A stretch of 64,000 nucleotides of DNA from the NCBI GenBank assembly GCA_964035575.1, contig OZ037866.1, positions 496,001-560,000 of the forward strand. The letters are read 5' to 3'. The position numbers and the translations under genes are program-made. Positions within the stretch are counted from its first letter, which is position 1, and the number at the start of each line of letters is the position of its first letter. This DNA comes from Rhynchopus sp. YZ270_cl-10 (taxonomy: Eukaryota > Euglenozoa > Diplonemea > Diplonemida > Diplonemidae). The notes below the pieces were generated by a model. That model was not told the origin of the DNA, did not search any database, and was given only the letters and a program-made list of their open reading frames with translations. This document shows positions 1 to 8,519 of this stretch, in pieces.

Positions 1-115
1 CACGGATGCTGCCAGATCTGGCCAGATTTGGGCTAATTTCCCAGATCTGGCTTGTTTTCCAGATGTGGAGATCTTGTTTCCAGATCTGGGAGATCTGGCC
101 AGATCGTGCAGAGAG
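1..115. repeat. CCAGATCTGG-rich dispersed repeat, copy 1
   Basis: This stretch is dense in the palindrome CCAGATCTGG and variants. It matches a second copy at about 19612-19795 in the order of its blocks (GCTGCCAGATCTGGCCAGAT, then CCCAGATCTGGC, then TTTTCCAGAT). No coding potential is seen. The left part may lie outside the window. Confidence 0.6.
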
Positions 116-291
116 AACCAACCATTTTTTTTTTTGGTTTTTCAACACTTTTTTTCATTTCCCCTTATTCTGCTACCTCATTTCAGAGGGTTTCTTTTGG
201 ATGTGAGCAAAACATTCTCTCTTCACTGTGCTTGATTTTCACACTTTTTAAATTTATTTTACTTATTCTAAAATTCCCCCCCCTCCCACAG

Positions 292-712
292 CTTGAGGGC
301 GGCTCGTTTGCGTTGCGGATGATTCCAAACCCAGCTGGGTTGAAGCAGGACTTGATTGAGTATGTCCTTCCCCTTCCCCCCTCCCCATTTTTAGAGACCA
401 CCAAAAAGAGCACAGCTCCCGGATGATGTTGTCACAACCAATGTGCTTAATGAGCCTTCGGTTGATGATAGTCTTGCGGGTCTTATCACGGAACTCCATG
501 AGCAGATGGAGAAAACTAAAGAAATGTGCAGGCAACTCACAGAAGCAGCAAATAACAAAAACTTTCATGCAACCCCCCCTCCCCCTCCCCATCCCCATCC
601 CCATTTAATGAAGAATTTATTTCTTTTACTTATTTTGCAAAAAACATACGCCATAAAAAGAAAGCTGGTAACATTTTTGTTGATCCCTCACCATATACTA
701 TCAATTTATTGA
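292..712 (+). CDS. 3' exons of an unrecognised spliced gene (partial)
   Basis: Two exons join in frame. Exon 292-359 follows a C-rich tract ending CCCACAG. A short 37-nt intron (360-396, GTATGT...TTAGAG) leads to exon 397 onward. The joined product reads LEGGSFALRMIPNPAGLKQD and continues through a Glu/Lys/Gln-rich helix-like stretch (ELHEQMEKTKEM) into a low-complexity Pro/His tail. The frame closes at 710-712, inside a dispersed repeat, so the true 3' end may have been altered by an insertion or by a missed intron. Upstream exons are not identified. I do not recognise the family. Support comes from consistent splice phase and from coding-like composition against T/C-rich flanks. Confidence 0.35.
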
Positions 713-748
713 TTGCATATGATGAAAATACTTTTACCTATTCTAAAA
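632..748 (+). repeat. 'TTGTTGATCCCTCACCATAT' dispersed repeat, copy 1
   Basis: The block runs from the AAAACATACGCCATAAAAAG region through TTGTTGATCCCTCACCATAT and ATTTATTGATTGCATATGAT. Related copies lie at 36699-36772, 38575-38652 and, more diverged, 26602-26665. Confidence 0.7.
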
Positions 749-992
749 ACCCCCCCCCATCCCTCTATCTCTCCCATGACCTGGATCGTCAGTGCAAACA
801 ACACCAAAAAAACACTCTGCAAACCAAAGCCCACCAAAATCCCTTTGCAGCCTTACAAATGCGAATAACACTTATGTGAGGCCCCGGAAGGTCCTTTTTC
901 CCCCCTTTTTCCCCCCTTTATGAAAGTTGCTGTTCGGCAAAAAAAAAGAAAAAAAAAAATCTTTTTCAATATTTTGCATCGCAAACAGCGGG

Positions 993-2057
993 ATGTACTT
1001 CCCCTGCCAGAACGGCATGGCCGAGATGTGGGGGTGCAGAGGTAAGCAGACGCCCCACATGTTCTCCGACGAGCAAATCACGCCGGGTAGGCTTCTCGAA
1101 AATATGGCCTTCGGAGGGTCCACCACCAAATACGAGGTATGGGACACAACACAGCACAATGAAGGGTCAACATTCTGCGCGAAGAATTACCCTCACTAGA
1201 CATCACTCACACAAGCACAATGCATTGTGCAACCAATACCACAATGCCACTTTCCCCCTTCCCACACCTCATCCATCTTCTACCAGAGCACCTGGTTTTA
1301 CCTGAAAATTCCGAATCATTCTCTGGGGGTTTTTTGCCGTGCATTTCTATTTTTTGTTTCCCCCCCCCCCCCCCCCCCACAGGCAGCGCAGTTGAAGAAC
1401 TCTTTCGGATTGACTGATCAGGAGGCACAAAGTCTTGGCTCACAAGGGCTTTCTAGGATGCGTGCCCACAACTCACCTGGTTACCGCATGGAAGGGTCCA
1501 ACTTTGGTGCAGGACAGTGGGCTTCCAAGATGCGCACAGTCGCGAACTTTAAGGTGCGTATTGCCCGCTTTATGTCCTCCCCTAATGAAGAGTACCAGAA
1601 CAGAGACCGCGGGTACTATCTGGACTACGGATTTGCTGGGAACAACCCGCAGGAGCACGAAAAAATCAAGCACCCCATTCGTCGGGACAGCGACAACCTG
1701 AGCAAAATGAACGAAAACTGGAGCCAGATGGAAGCCTCCTCCTCAAACGGGATTTCCCATGCAGCCGACCCGCTTGTCCACTTCCCCACTGTCCAGGAGG
1801 CCATCCAGCACTGCGAAGCCTTCGGACTCGATTGGGTCTTCGAGAGGAACAATGAGTCCAACGAGTCGCAGCCCACTCCCCGCCACAAACTCTACACAGA
1901 CAACTTCCCTTACAGAGGCGTGACCAAGAAACCCCTCTCCCAACTTGGTGCAAAGAGACAAAGGGGGGGTGACTGGGCTATTGTTGCAGCCCGTGAATGG
2001 GACCCAACCCTTGTAAACCACTTTGATGAGAAGCCAGACGCCGAGGTCTTTGCCTAA
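993..2057 (+). CDS. NDUFS4-like complex I accessory subunit (spliced)
   Basis: Exons are 993-1136 and 1383-2057. The intron (1137-1382) starts GTATGG and ends in about 18 C's then ACAG, and the join is phase 0. Upstream exons are possible because CAAACAG at 982-988 also looks like a 3' splice site; ATG 993 is the first Met of the open frame. The C-terminal third resembles the NDUFS4 / 'ETC complex I subunit conserved region': an ADPL motif, then FPTVQEAIQHCEAFGLDWVF, then YTDNFPYRG, as in the family's ADPL...F.T.EEA..FAE..G...YGANF order. NDUFS4 is a peripheral-arm subunit of mitochondrial complex I. No clear mitochondrial presequence is visible with this start, which supports a missing first exon. 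AATAAA-like signals follow at about 2100-2112. The call rests on motif order only. Confidence 0.5.
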
Positions 2058-2832
2058 AGGGAGGAAGAGGTGGCGGGGTTTGCAATGGGATTTTTTTAAA
2101 AAAATAAATAAAAATCTGTGACATTGTGTGTGTGTAAAAAGAAAATATTGAGTGGGGGGCTGGGGAAAGGGGGAGATATGGTGTCCAAAGCAAAACAAAA
2201 ACAAAAACAAAAAAAAATGCCTTTTTTCTTCGAGTCGTTCATTTTTTAAATGAGGTGAAGAAGAGGTGGAGAGAGGGGGGTGGGGATGAATCTGGTTCGT
2301 TTATCTGGTTATGTATTCGTCTGTGTTTATTTTATTTGGGGTATATTTTTTGGCGATGGTTATATTGTGGGGTTATTGGGGTGTTTAGGTGAAGAGGAAA
2401 AATTGTAATACCATTGAAAGGCATTGCAGAAAAGCTGCAATTTCTCTTCATTTCCCCCCGCATTTTCAGCCAAACAAAGCAAACAAAAACAAAAACAAAA
2501 AAATATAAACACAAAAGCAAGAAAAAATTCTGAACTGGCAACAAAAACAAAAAACAAAAACCATTTTCCGGTAGATAATTTGTTCAGTTTTTTTGTACAG
2601 ATTTTTTTTTTTTTTTTTTGTCAACAGCGCAAAAAAAAGCTTTTTTTTATTTTTTTTAATAAATCGAGCGAAGCCTTTTCTTGAAAAAAAACAACAACAA
2701 AAAATGTGACAAGATCTGTTATTTTCCTTTCTTCGATGTTTGTTTTTGCACCCGCCTTTCATCCCCCTTTCTCCCTAAGGCGTGACGTCTTTCTCAAAAG
2801 AGAAAAACGGATGTTTATTTTGAAAAATGACC
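2058..2832. other. Intergenic spacer, low complexity
   Basis: A 3' flank with AAATAAATAAAAATC polyadenylation-like signal, then A-rich (CAAAAA)n stretches and T-runs. I see no gene or family repeat here. Confidence 0.6.
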
Positions 2833-3784
2833 ACCGTATTCGTACAAATTATCGTAAAAAATGTTCGACCTTTTCAGAATTTTTCTGGAAGTTCGACCTT
2901 TTTTATATATATTTTCATGGGTAGTATCTGGATCCAGATTCCAGGTAATTCCAGAAAAATTCCAGAAAAATTCCAGGTATTCCAGATCTGGATTTTTTCT
3001 GGAATTAGGCTTTTTTACTGGTGTCTTCACGTATGTACCAAGAATTTGTCCATTTTGGCAAAGTGACCCCACTACTGGACGGACAGATTCCAAAAATGCA
3101 AATGCCGGTGTTTTTGGAAGATGCATATTTCCCGGCCAAAATAACCCGCACCAATTATAAAGTGGACCCCCCACTGTCAAGGACATGTCAATCTTGGCCC
3201 CCTCCGGAACACCATGTGATGGAAATTCTCAAAAACCTTTCGTTTATTAGTCTTTGCCATTGTCGCTGAAGCGCTCACTCCCCTCTATCCCCGAGTTCTC
3301 TTACTATTCACATTTACACTGTGTAGAGAGAACAACAAAAACCATGGGGAGGAAACCAAACGCAATGATCACGCAAGTGAAAAAGATTGCGGTGAAACAG
3401 AGGGAACAGAAAAGGAAGAGGGTAGACAGCAGCAGCAGTTCCAGCGGCAGCAGTGTCAGTGGCAGCGACAGCACCATCAGCAGTGGAAGCAGCAGTGTCA
3501 AAAACCGAGTGTTTTGTCATCGTCCACACTTCCAGATCGGAGTGTGTGTTTGTGTTGCGTGCAGATTTCTGCTTAAACCCACCTGGAATTACCTGGAATT
3601 GACCTGGAATTACCTGGAATCACCTGGAATTAACCTGGAATTACCTGGAATTGACCTGGAATCACCTGGAATACCTGGAAAAAACCTGGAATTTCACGAA
3701 AAATCTGAGAAACCTGGAATCACCTGGAACTGGATCCAGATACTACCCATGTATTTTACCGTCGATAATTTGTACGAATACGGT
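2833..3784. mobile_element. Foldback/MITE-like element with 22-bp terminal inverted repeats
   Basis: The termini are inverted copies of ACCGTATTCGTACAAATTAT (2833 onward, and its complement ending at 3784). A second exact 22-bp inverted pair lies inside (2916-2937 and 3730-3751, core GGGTAGTATCTGGATCC). Next to it are complementary arrays of TTCCAGGTAATTCCAG-type units (2939-2995 and 3570-3715). The arms could form a long hairpin. I found no convincing target-site duplication and no transposase. The interior holds a GACCCCAC repeat and a small Ser-rich reading frame. Confidence 0.65.
3041..3122 (+). repeat. 'GACCCCACnAC...CGGAC' dispersed repeat, copy 1
   Basis: The block pairs AATTTGTCCATTTTGGCAAA with GACCCCACTACTGGACGGAC and AATGCAAATGCCGGTGTTTT. 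Further copies lie at 13779-13856 and 13942-14022. A weak relative sits in the hAT-like element near 25960-26000. Confidence 0.7.
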
Positions 3785-3907
3785 AAGTACGAGAGGCTTA
3801 GTTCATTTCACAAGACACTCTTCTTCTTGGAAAGATATGTGTGCCCGAGAAGCGTATTCATCCTCTATCTTCAAACCTTTGTTATTGCTTGCATTGCATT
3901 GCAATGA
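3344..3907 (+). CDS. Possible small basic/Ser-rich protein, doubtful
   Basis: ATG 3344 sits in a strong context (ACCATGG) and opens MGRKPNAMITQVKKIAVKQR, then a basic KRKRV segment like a nuclear localisation signal, then a Ser/Gly run. From about residue 65 the frame runs into the TTACCTGGAAT repeat arm of the surrounding inverted-repeat element and is no longer protein-like. The first 50 residues could be a captured first exon or the remnant of an element-encoded protein; the rest is probably chance reading. Confidence 0.2.
   Translation: MGRKPNAMITQVKKIAVKQREQKRKRVDSSSSSSGSSVSGSDSTISSGSSSVKNRVFCHRPHFQIGVCVCVACRFLLKPTWNYLELTWNYLESPGINLELPGIDLESPGIPGKNLEFHEKSEKPGITWNWIQILPMYFTVDNLYEYGKYERLSSFHKTLFFLERYVCPRSVFILYLQTFVIACIALQ
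3784..3826 (+). repeat. 'ACGAGAGGCTTAG' hairpin repeat, copy
   Basis: AAGTACGAGAGGCTTAGTTC belongs to a family whose best form is GGTGACTAAGCACGAGAGGC followed by TTAGGTTCATCTTA and a T-run. CTAAGC and GCTTAG form a 6-bp stem with a 7-nt loop in the fullest copies. Confidence 0.5.
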
Positions 3908-4243
3908 CGAGCAAATCAGGGAGTTTTTATTTTATTTATATATTTTTTTACAACCACGATTTCCCTTTTGAATGCAATGAATACCCATTCGGTGGCTCCC
4001 AGAAGCGAACTCAAAGCACGTCATTCAAAAAAACGAAAAAAAAAAAAGAGAAGCGAGAAGAAAGGCCCCCCCCCCATCCCCATCCCCATCCCCATCCCGC
4101 ACCCCCCGCACCCTCCCTCTCTCTCGCCATCACATTTATTCGTTTTTCCGATTCGATATAAAAAAAAAGAAATGTACCTCCCTTCCCATTTCTCTCCCAC
4201 CCCCTCCCCCAACGGCCCTCCCCCTCTCACCCTTTTTACAGTA

Positions 4244-5407
4244 ATGGATTGGAAGTTATGTGTACTAACATCGGTATTGGTGTACTGTACGGGAACGGTG
4301 TTTTTCCATCATGGTATTAAAACTGCAGCGTCACGTGTATGTGGACATGGTGCTCTGGAGAAGGAGAGTGGACGGTGTGTATGCGAGGCACGTTACGTGG
4401 GGCGTACCTGCCAGCTGTGTGAAATGGGTTTGTGGGGGGCAGGGTGCTGGGCAGGAAGCAGTGAAGGGTCGGACTCGAGCGAACCCATCCGTGTTGCCTT
4501 CTTGACATCCCCGGTTGACGTAACGCAAACACACCGTCGTGTCACGCAGACACGCCAAGCGCTTTCCGCACTGCCTGATATAGACCACGTTCATGTATTC
4601 CAATGGAATGGCGCACCTACTGTCCGACGCCTTCTCAAAGCAAAGATTAATTATGTCATTGCACTGCATTACGCATCTGACATGCCCTCTGCTTTTCACA
4701 GCTTTCGTGAAGAAAGCACTGAATCTTCGGTTCGCATTGTGGCCTGGGTTCTCCAGGCCGATGTGGAGGTGTTTCTTTGGCAAGAACTCCAACTGGATGC
4801 CTACATCTCCCCTTCTGAAACCTTTTTGAAGCAGATTGCTGCAGCTCCTAATGGTGCTTTAGTTATGTCGGTTCCTGAGCCAGCTTTGGGGTGTGAAATC
4901 GACGACACCCAAATGACCCAAAATGTCACCTTTTTTGGTGATTTCTCTGATGAAAATAAAGAGGTAGTTGAAGAACTGCAGGGGTTTGGAGTGTCTGTGG
5001 TGGGGTCAGGATGGGGGGGTAAGGTAGGTGGTGGGGTGGTGGTGAAAGGGCGGGCCTTTGCGGGTGAAGTGGTGAGTCGATATGCGGGGAGCCGAATCTG
5101 TATTATTGCGTCAGAGGCAAGACGGTTTGCGGATGTGCCTGCTGTCGAAGCCTTTGATGCGTCGCTCTGTGGATGCTCCCCGCTCCCATCCCCACGGCAA
5201 GAGCAACGTCCACTCCGGCACGCAGTCCCCCTCGGCATTTTCCCGCAAGACATCTTCGACCTGAGGGTGCTCATAGCCCAGCTCCTCAGCAGCGACACTG
5301 AAAAGGTGCACACCCTCAGGAAACACTACACCACAGCCGCAAGACACCAGATGAACCACCACACAGCAGCAGAGCAGATCCTAAAGGCCTACAAGGTGTT
5401 GCGATGA
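4244..5407 (+). CDS. Membrane-anchored EGF-like / glycosyltransferase-like protein
   Basis: 387 residues, intronless. The open frame extends upstream into T/C repeats, but ATG 4244 is the natural start because it begins MDWKLCVLTSVLVYCTGTVF, a signal anchor (about residues 3-22). Then comes one EGF-like module (about 32-64): CGHG, GRCVCEARYVGRTC, LCEMGLWGAGC. The rest (about 75-387) has the alternating strand/helix texture of a GT-B fold. Its end resembles the CgeB-like / glycosyl transferase group 1 C-terminus: an acidic stretch, then VPLGIFPQDIFDLRVLIAQL, then a HHTAAEQILKAY helix. This suggests a Golgi/ER type II enzyme; donor and acceptor are unknown. Residues 238-285 carry a Gly/Val-rich insert (GGKVGGGVVVKG). 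CTTTTTACAG ends 2 nt before the ATG, so a 5' leader intron or trans-spliced leader may join there. Confidence 0.55.
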   Translation: MDWKLCVLTSVLVYCTGTVFFHHGIKTAASRVCGHGALEKESGRCVCEARYVGRTCQLCEMGLWGAGCWAGSSEGSDSSEPIRVAFLTSPVDVTQTHRRVTQTRQALSALPDIDHVHVFQWNGAPTVRRLLKAKINYVIALHYASDMPSAFHSFREESTESSVRIVAWVLQADVEVFLWQELQLDAYISPSETFLKQIAAAPNGALVMSVPEPALGCEIDDTQMTQNVTFFGDFSDENKEVVEELQGFGVSVVGSGWGGKVGGGVVVKGRAFAGEVVSRYAGSRICIIASEARRFADVPAVEAFDASLCGCSPLPSPRQEQRPLRHAVPLGIFPQDIFDLRVLIAQLLSSDTEKVHTLRKHYTTAARHQMNHHTAAEQILKAYKVLR

Positions 5408-5837
5408 GTGGCGTGGGGTTGGGAAAATGATGTCTTTTTTTTTCTCTCTTGGAGAGCTAGAGTTTCTCTAGGTAGATTGGTCTTCGTGCACTTCGAAATG
5501 CACGATATTGTCAAAATTGGAGGTGGGGGTTGGGAAATGATGTCTTTTTCTTTAGGTGATGGATGAAACCATAAGGCTCAGGCTTAGATTTAATTACGCC
5601 ACCAAAACTTTTTTCCCTCTTTTTTTTTTAACCTTACACAGAAAAAAAGAAGGTGAGCAGCCAAAGAGGTGCCTGCGTCAAAATAACTGCAACCGAAACC
5701 CCCCTCTACACCCCCCTATTCCCTTTCTCTTACTAAGCCATCCTCTCTTCTCTCTCTTCTCTCCCCCGCAAAACAGAGAGATCCCAACCCTATTTGTTTC
5801 CCCCCCAAAGCTTCAACTTCAAAATTCAACTACGATT
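5408..5837. other. Intergenic spacer
   Basis: T- and C-rich low-complexity DNA with a short duplicated phrase (GGGTTGGGAAAATGATGTC at about 5416 and a variant at about 5529). No gene is seen. Confidence 0.5.
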
Positions 5838-5930
5838 GTTTTACGCACACTACTTTGTGAGCAGAAAGTAGTACCATTCGTGTGGAAGAGTCAACGCATC
5901 AAACAAGAAGGGGGGGGTGTGAGGGAACAC
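5838..5930 (+). repeat. 'TTACGCACACTACTTTGTGA' repeat, copy 1
   Basis: The blocks TTACGCACACTACTTTGTGA, GTCAACGCATCAAACAA and GAAGGGGGG...GTGAGGGAA recur in the same order at 15926-16068. The second copy has about 50 extra bases in the middle. It lies just upstream of the small membrane-protein frame at 5941, so it may hold its promoter or simply mark an insertion. Confidence 0.6.
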
Positions 5931-5940
5931 TTTTCTTTTT

Positions 5941-6318
5941 ATGCCTTTACCAGCTCATGTATGGGAGCGGAGGGGGCGGGTACGGTGCTGTGGGAGTGAG
6001 AGGGTGACGTGGGTTGCTCTTGTGGGTGTGGGGGTGTTTGGGTTTGTGTTGTGCTTGGTGTTGGAGGCGTGGTTTGCTGAGGCCTTTGGTGCGGCTGTTG
6101 CGGACATTGTAACGTACTGTGATGGTGACGGTGACGCCGCCGCACTACACAGCGAGCGGGCCGAGATGGTCGCAACCCACTGTGCAGCCCTCCGACACCG
6201 CAGACAGCGCACCCTCCAGCTCGCATCCTGGGCACTTCAAGCCGCCTACGCGTCGGGCTGCCTTGCTGCCGCCTCCTTCATCATGGCCTTCACCCCCTTC
6301 AAACCGAAACATGCCTGA
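5941..6318 (+). CDS. Small two-helix membrane protein, unknown function
   Basis: 125 residues. The composition is GC-rich and coding-like against T-rich flanks. A basic N-terminus (HVWERRGRVR) precedes a strong hydrophobic helix (about residues 22-45, WVALVGVGVFGFVLCLVLEA). A soluble central part with an acidic DGDGDAA stretch follows, then a second moderately hydrophobic segment (about 90-118) and a short basic tail. This could be a hairpin membrane protein. No family is recognised. The start could instead follow the TTTACCAG splice-like site a few bases downstream. Confidence 0.4.
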   Translation: MPLPAHVWERRGRVRCCGSERVTWVALVGVGVFGFVLCLVLEAWFAEAFGAAVADIVTYCDGDGDAAALHSERAEMVATHCAALRHRRQRTLQLASWALQAAYASGCLAAASFIMAFTPFKPKHA

Positions 6319-6802
6319 AAAAAAAGGGGATTTCTCATAAACGAAAAGAGGTGCGCTTTTTCCAGGTTTTCCTCATTTCAGGGAGAGGGGTAAAAAGGAA
6401 TGGAAAGGGGAGGAGTAAGAAAGCCAAATTGGACTTAGATTTAAAGGCTTATTTTCTGTGAGTTAGGCAAAAAAAGGGAGTATTTTTTTTGAGTGTTCTG
6501 TAGCAAATATTTTCTCTTTTTTTGAGGATTCTGAGAAAGAAAATCAGCTATTTTGGTATAAAATATAGCTGTGACAGTGGAGGTGGTTGCATAGGTAGAC
6601 AACTACACTATTCCAACAATTTTTTTCATAAAATTTGTACCGTTTTTACCCACAACACAACCGGGCATAAGTCGCACTATTATCTACCTGAACTGTGCCT
6701 ATTATCGGCACACCTTCAGCACACATACACGCACAATAAATACTTTCACACAACCCCCTTATCAATCAGGACCAAGCAAACCCTCTCCCTTTCTACTCTA
6801 CA
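6319..6802. other. Intergenic spacer with 5' leader of the hydratase gene
   Basis: T/A-rich DNA containing one short dispersed repeat (6571-6628) and a pyrimidine-rich leader (CTCTCCCTTTCTACTCTACA) directly before the hydratase start. Confidence 0.5.
6571..6628 (+). repeat. 'ACTACACTATTCCAACAATT' SINE-like repeat, copy
   Basis: A diverged copy of the family whose best copies start AGTGGAGATTGCACAAA and end CTCCAACAATTTATC plus an A-run. Confidence 0.5.
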
Positions 6803-7916
6803 ATGCAGGACGTAGCTGCCATCATCAACACCGCCCGCACCACGGGGGTCTCCTGCAGCGCTGCAGAGCATAAGGCTGCCTTCGACTCTGTACGTTCCCT
6901 GGACGATATCACAGAGGTCCACAAACATCTCCTTGCATCAAACCCACAGACCCGCGTTGGGTGGAAGGTAGGCATGAACAATCCTGAGGGCGGCTTTTCT
7001 AAGATCGGTTTGAGTGAACCTTTTACCGCACCGTTGATGGCGAACAATATTGTGGAGAATGGGGCCGAGGTGACGGTGCCGTTTTTGACTCAAGGTGCTG
7101 GAGTGGCTGAGGCGGAGTGGGCATTCACCTTGGGGAGGGATGTGACACCGAAGGCAGATGGCACGATGTTTAGCATTGAGGAGACGGTACAGCAGATTGA
7201 GACTATGGGAATCGCGATAGAATTGGTTGCACCGTGCATGAAAGGGGAGGCCTCATGGTTTGCGAAGATAGCCGACTATGGGTTGTGCTCCGCTGTGGTC
7301 TTCCAGCCCCTCTTCGACCCCCGCAGTGTCCTTGTTGAATCCCCCAACGTGCTTGCATCAAAGCAAGTGTGGTTGTCCGTAGGTCCCAAAAAGAAGGAAG
7401 GCCCCTTCACCCTCGACGGTGTACAAGAGCTCAACAGGACCATCCGTCTGCTATTAGCAAAAGGCTGTGCCCTCAAAAAGGGTGACATCCTCATCACCGG
7501 AGCCGTGGCAAAGATTATGGGTACTGCGCCAGGAGACGAGGTGAAGGCGACGTTCGACCATCCAGCAGGTATGTGTGTGGTTTATTGAAAAAATAGGGTA
7601 GATAGAGAGGGTGGTTAAAGAGTATATTGAAGAAGTGTGCATGTGAGAGAGAGGATGAAGTTGTTGATAAATTGTTGTGTGTTGGTTGGTGTGTTTTTTT
7701 GTCTATTTACGAAGATACAAATTTCGGCTACTATTTACGTTTCACCTACATATTTGCGGTAAAACTATGTAAATAGTAGACGTGGGGAGGTTTAAATTTT
7801 TTTTTCTCTTGTTTGCGCTTCGTTTGATACTCAAAATGCTCTCTATTTGTTCAGGTGGTGTCGAGCGCGTGACAGTGTCGTGCAGGATCGGGAAGGACAC
7901 GAGTTCGCATCTGTAA
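6803..7916 (+). CDS. 2-keto-4-pentenoate hydratase-like enzyme (FAH superfamily), spliced
   Basis: Exons are 6803-7568 and 7855-7916, joined in phase 1 across a GTATGT...TTCAG intron of 286 nt. The product is 275 residues, typical of the MhpD/HpaH-type branch, which hydrates 2-hydroxy-dienoates in meta-cleavage pathways. Visible marks: TRVGWKVGMNN (the G-x-K-[IV]-G strand), GVAEAEWAFTLGRDV (the region of the acidic metal ligands in E-x-E-x-A-F-x-L-G-x-D), and IAIELVAP (the family's I-E-[IV]-V-D). Later come GDILITGAVAKIMGTAPGDE and the end GGGVERVTVSC, matching the family's G-L-G-x-V-x-V ending. The second exon is needed to complete that last strand. Without it the frame stops in the intron. 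Cytosolic; no targeting signal seen. The substrate in a eukaryote is unknown. Confidence 0.85.
7569..7854 (+). other. Intron of the hydratase-like gene
   Basis: Donor G|GTATGT, acceptor TTTGTTCAG|G. The 286 nt include a short inverted TATTTACG...CGTAAATA-like pair around 7722-7785. Confidence 0.75.
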
Positions 7917-8519
7917 AAGTTCTGCCAATTTATTGGACAAAATAAAAAAACGTTTTCTGTGTGTGCACGATGTGTTGGGTTTTAAAACGTCAGTTGTGCC
8001 GCTTTCACTCTGGAGCAGTGTTAGTCTTTTGGAGTGGAATCCGTGTTTTAGAAGTTCATCTTAACAAGGTGGGATTGCACGGAGGGTGTGTGGTCCTTAG
8101 GCGATTGTTGACACAACAAAAAGAGTGGTGTGTATCTGTCCATTTCCCTCACCCTGCTCTAGACAATAAAAATAAAAATTAAAAAACGAAACCCAGCAGC
8201 CGAACCTATGCGTCTTTATCTGAAAAAAAGGGTTTCTTTTTCCCCCCCTTCCTTTCCCCCCCTATGAGTCAAAAGCGTAACTCCACGACGACTCAGAAAT
8301 ACTATACTTAGCTACTCAAAAAGGCTGCCCCCCCTTTTTTTTCTTTTTTGATACCAGAAAATAGTTATTTTAAATGGCCACTGAAACCCAACCCACCCCA
8401 CACCTCACACACGACAGGGTCATTTTTTTTTAAGTTTAACACATTCTGTTTTAAGGTTACCCCTTTTTTTTTTCACCCCCCCCTCCCCCTCCCCCTTTGC
8501 TGCTGCGCTGAGTGGGACG
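7917..8519. other. Intergenic spacer and leader of the first Cys-rich/Thr-Pro gene
   Basis: It starts with a polyadenylation-like AAAATAAAAAAA at about 7939. It also carries a GGCGATTGTTGACACAACA phrase (8099-8118), related to GGCGATTGTCGATACAACA at 23765 and similar hairpins near 14577 and 22548. It ends with a long C-rich pyrimidine leader before ATG 8520. Confidence 0.5.

Noticed and set aside
5556..5999. 147-codon frame upstream of the small membrane protein
   Set aside because: Composed of T/C-rich low-complexity translation without domain or codon signal.
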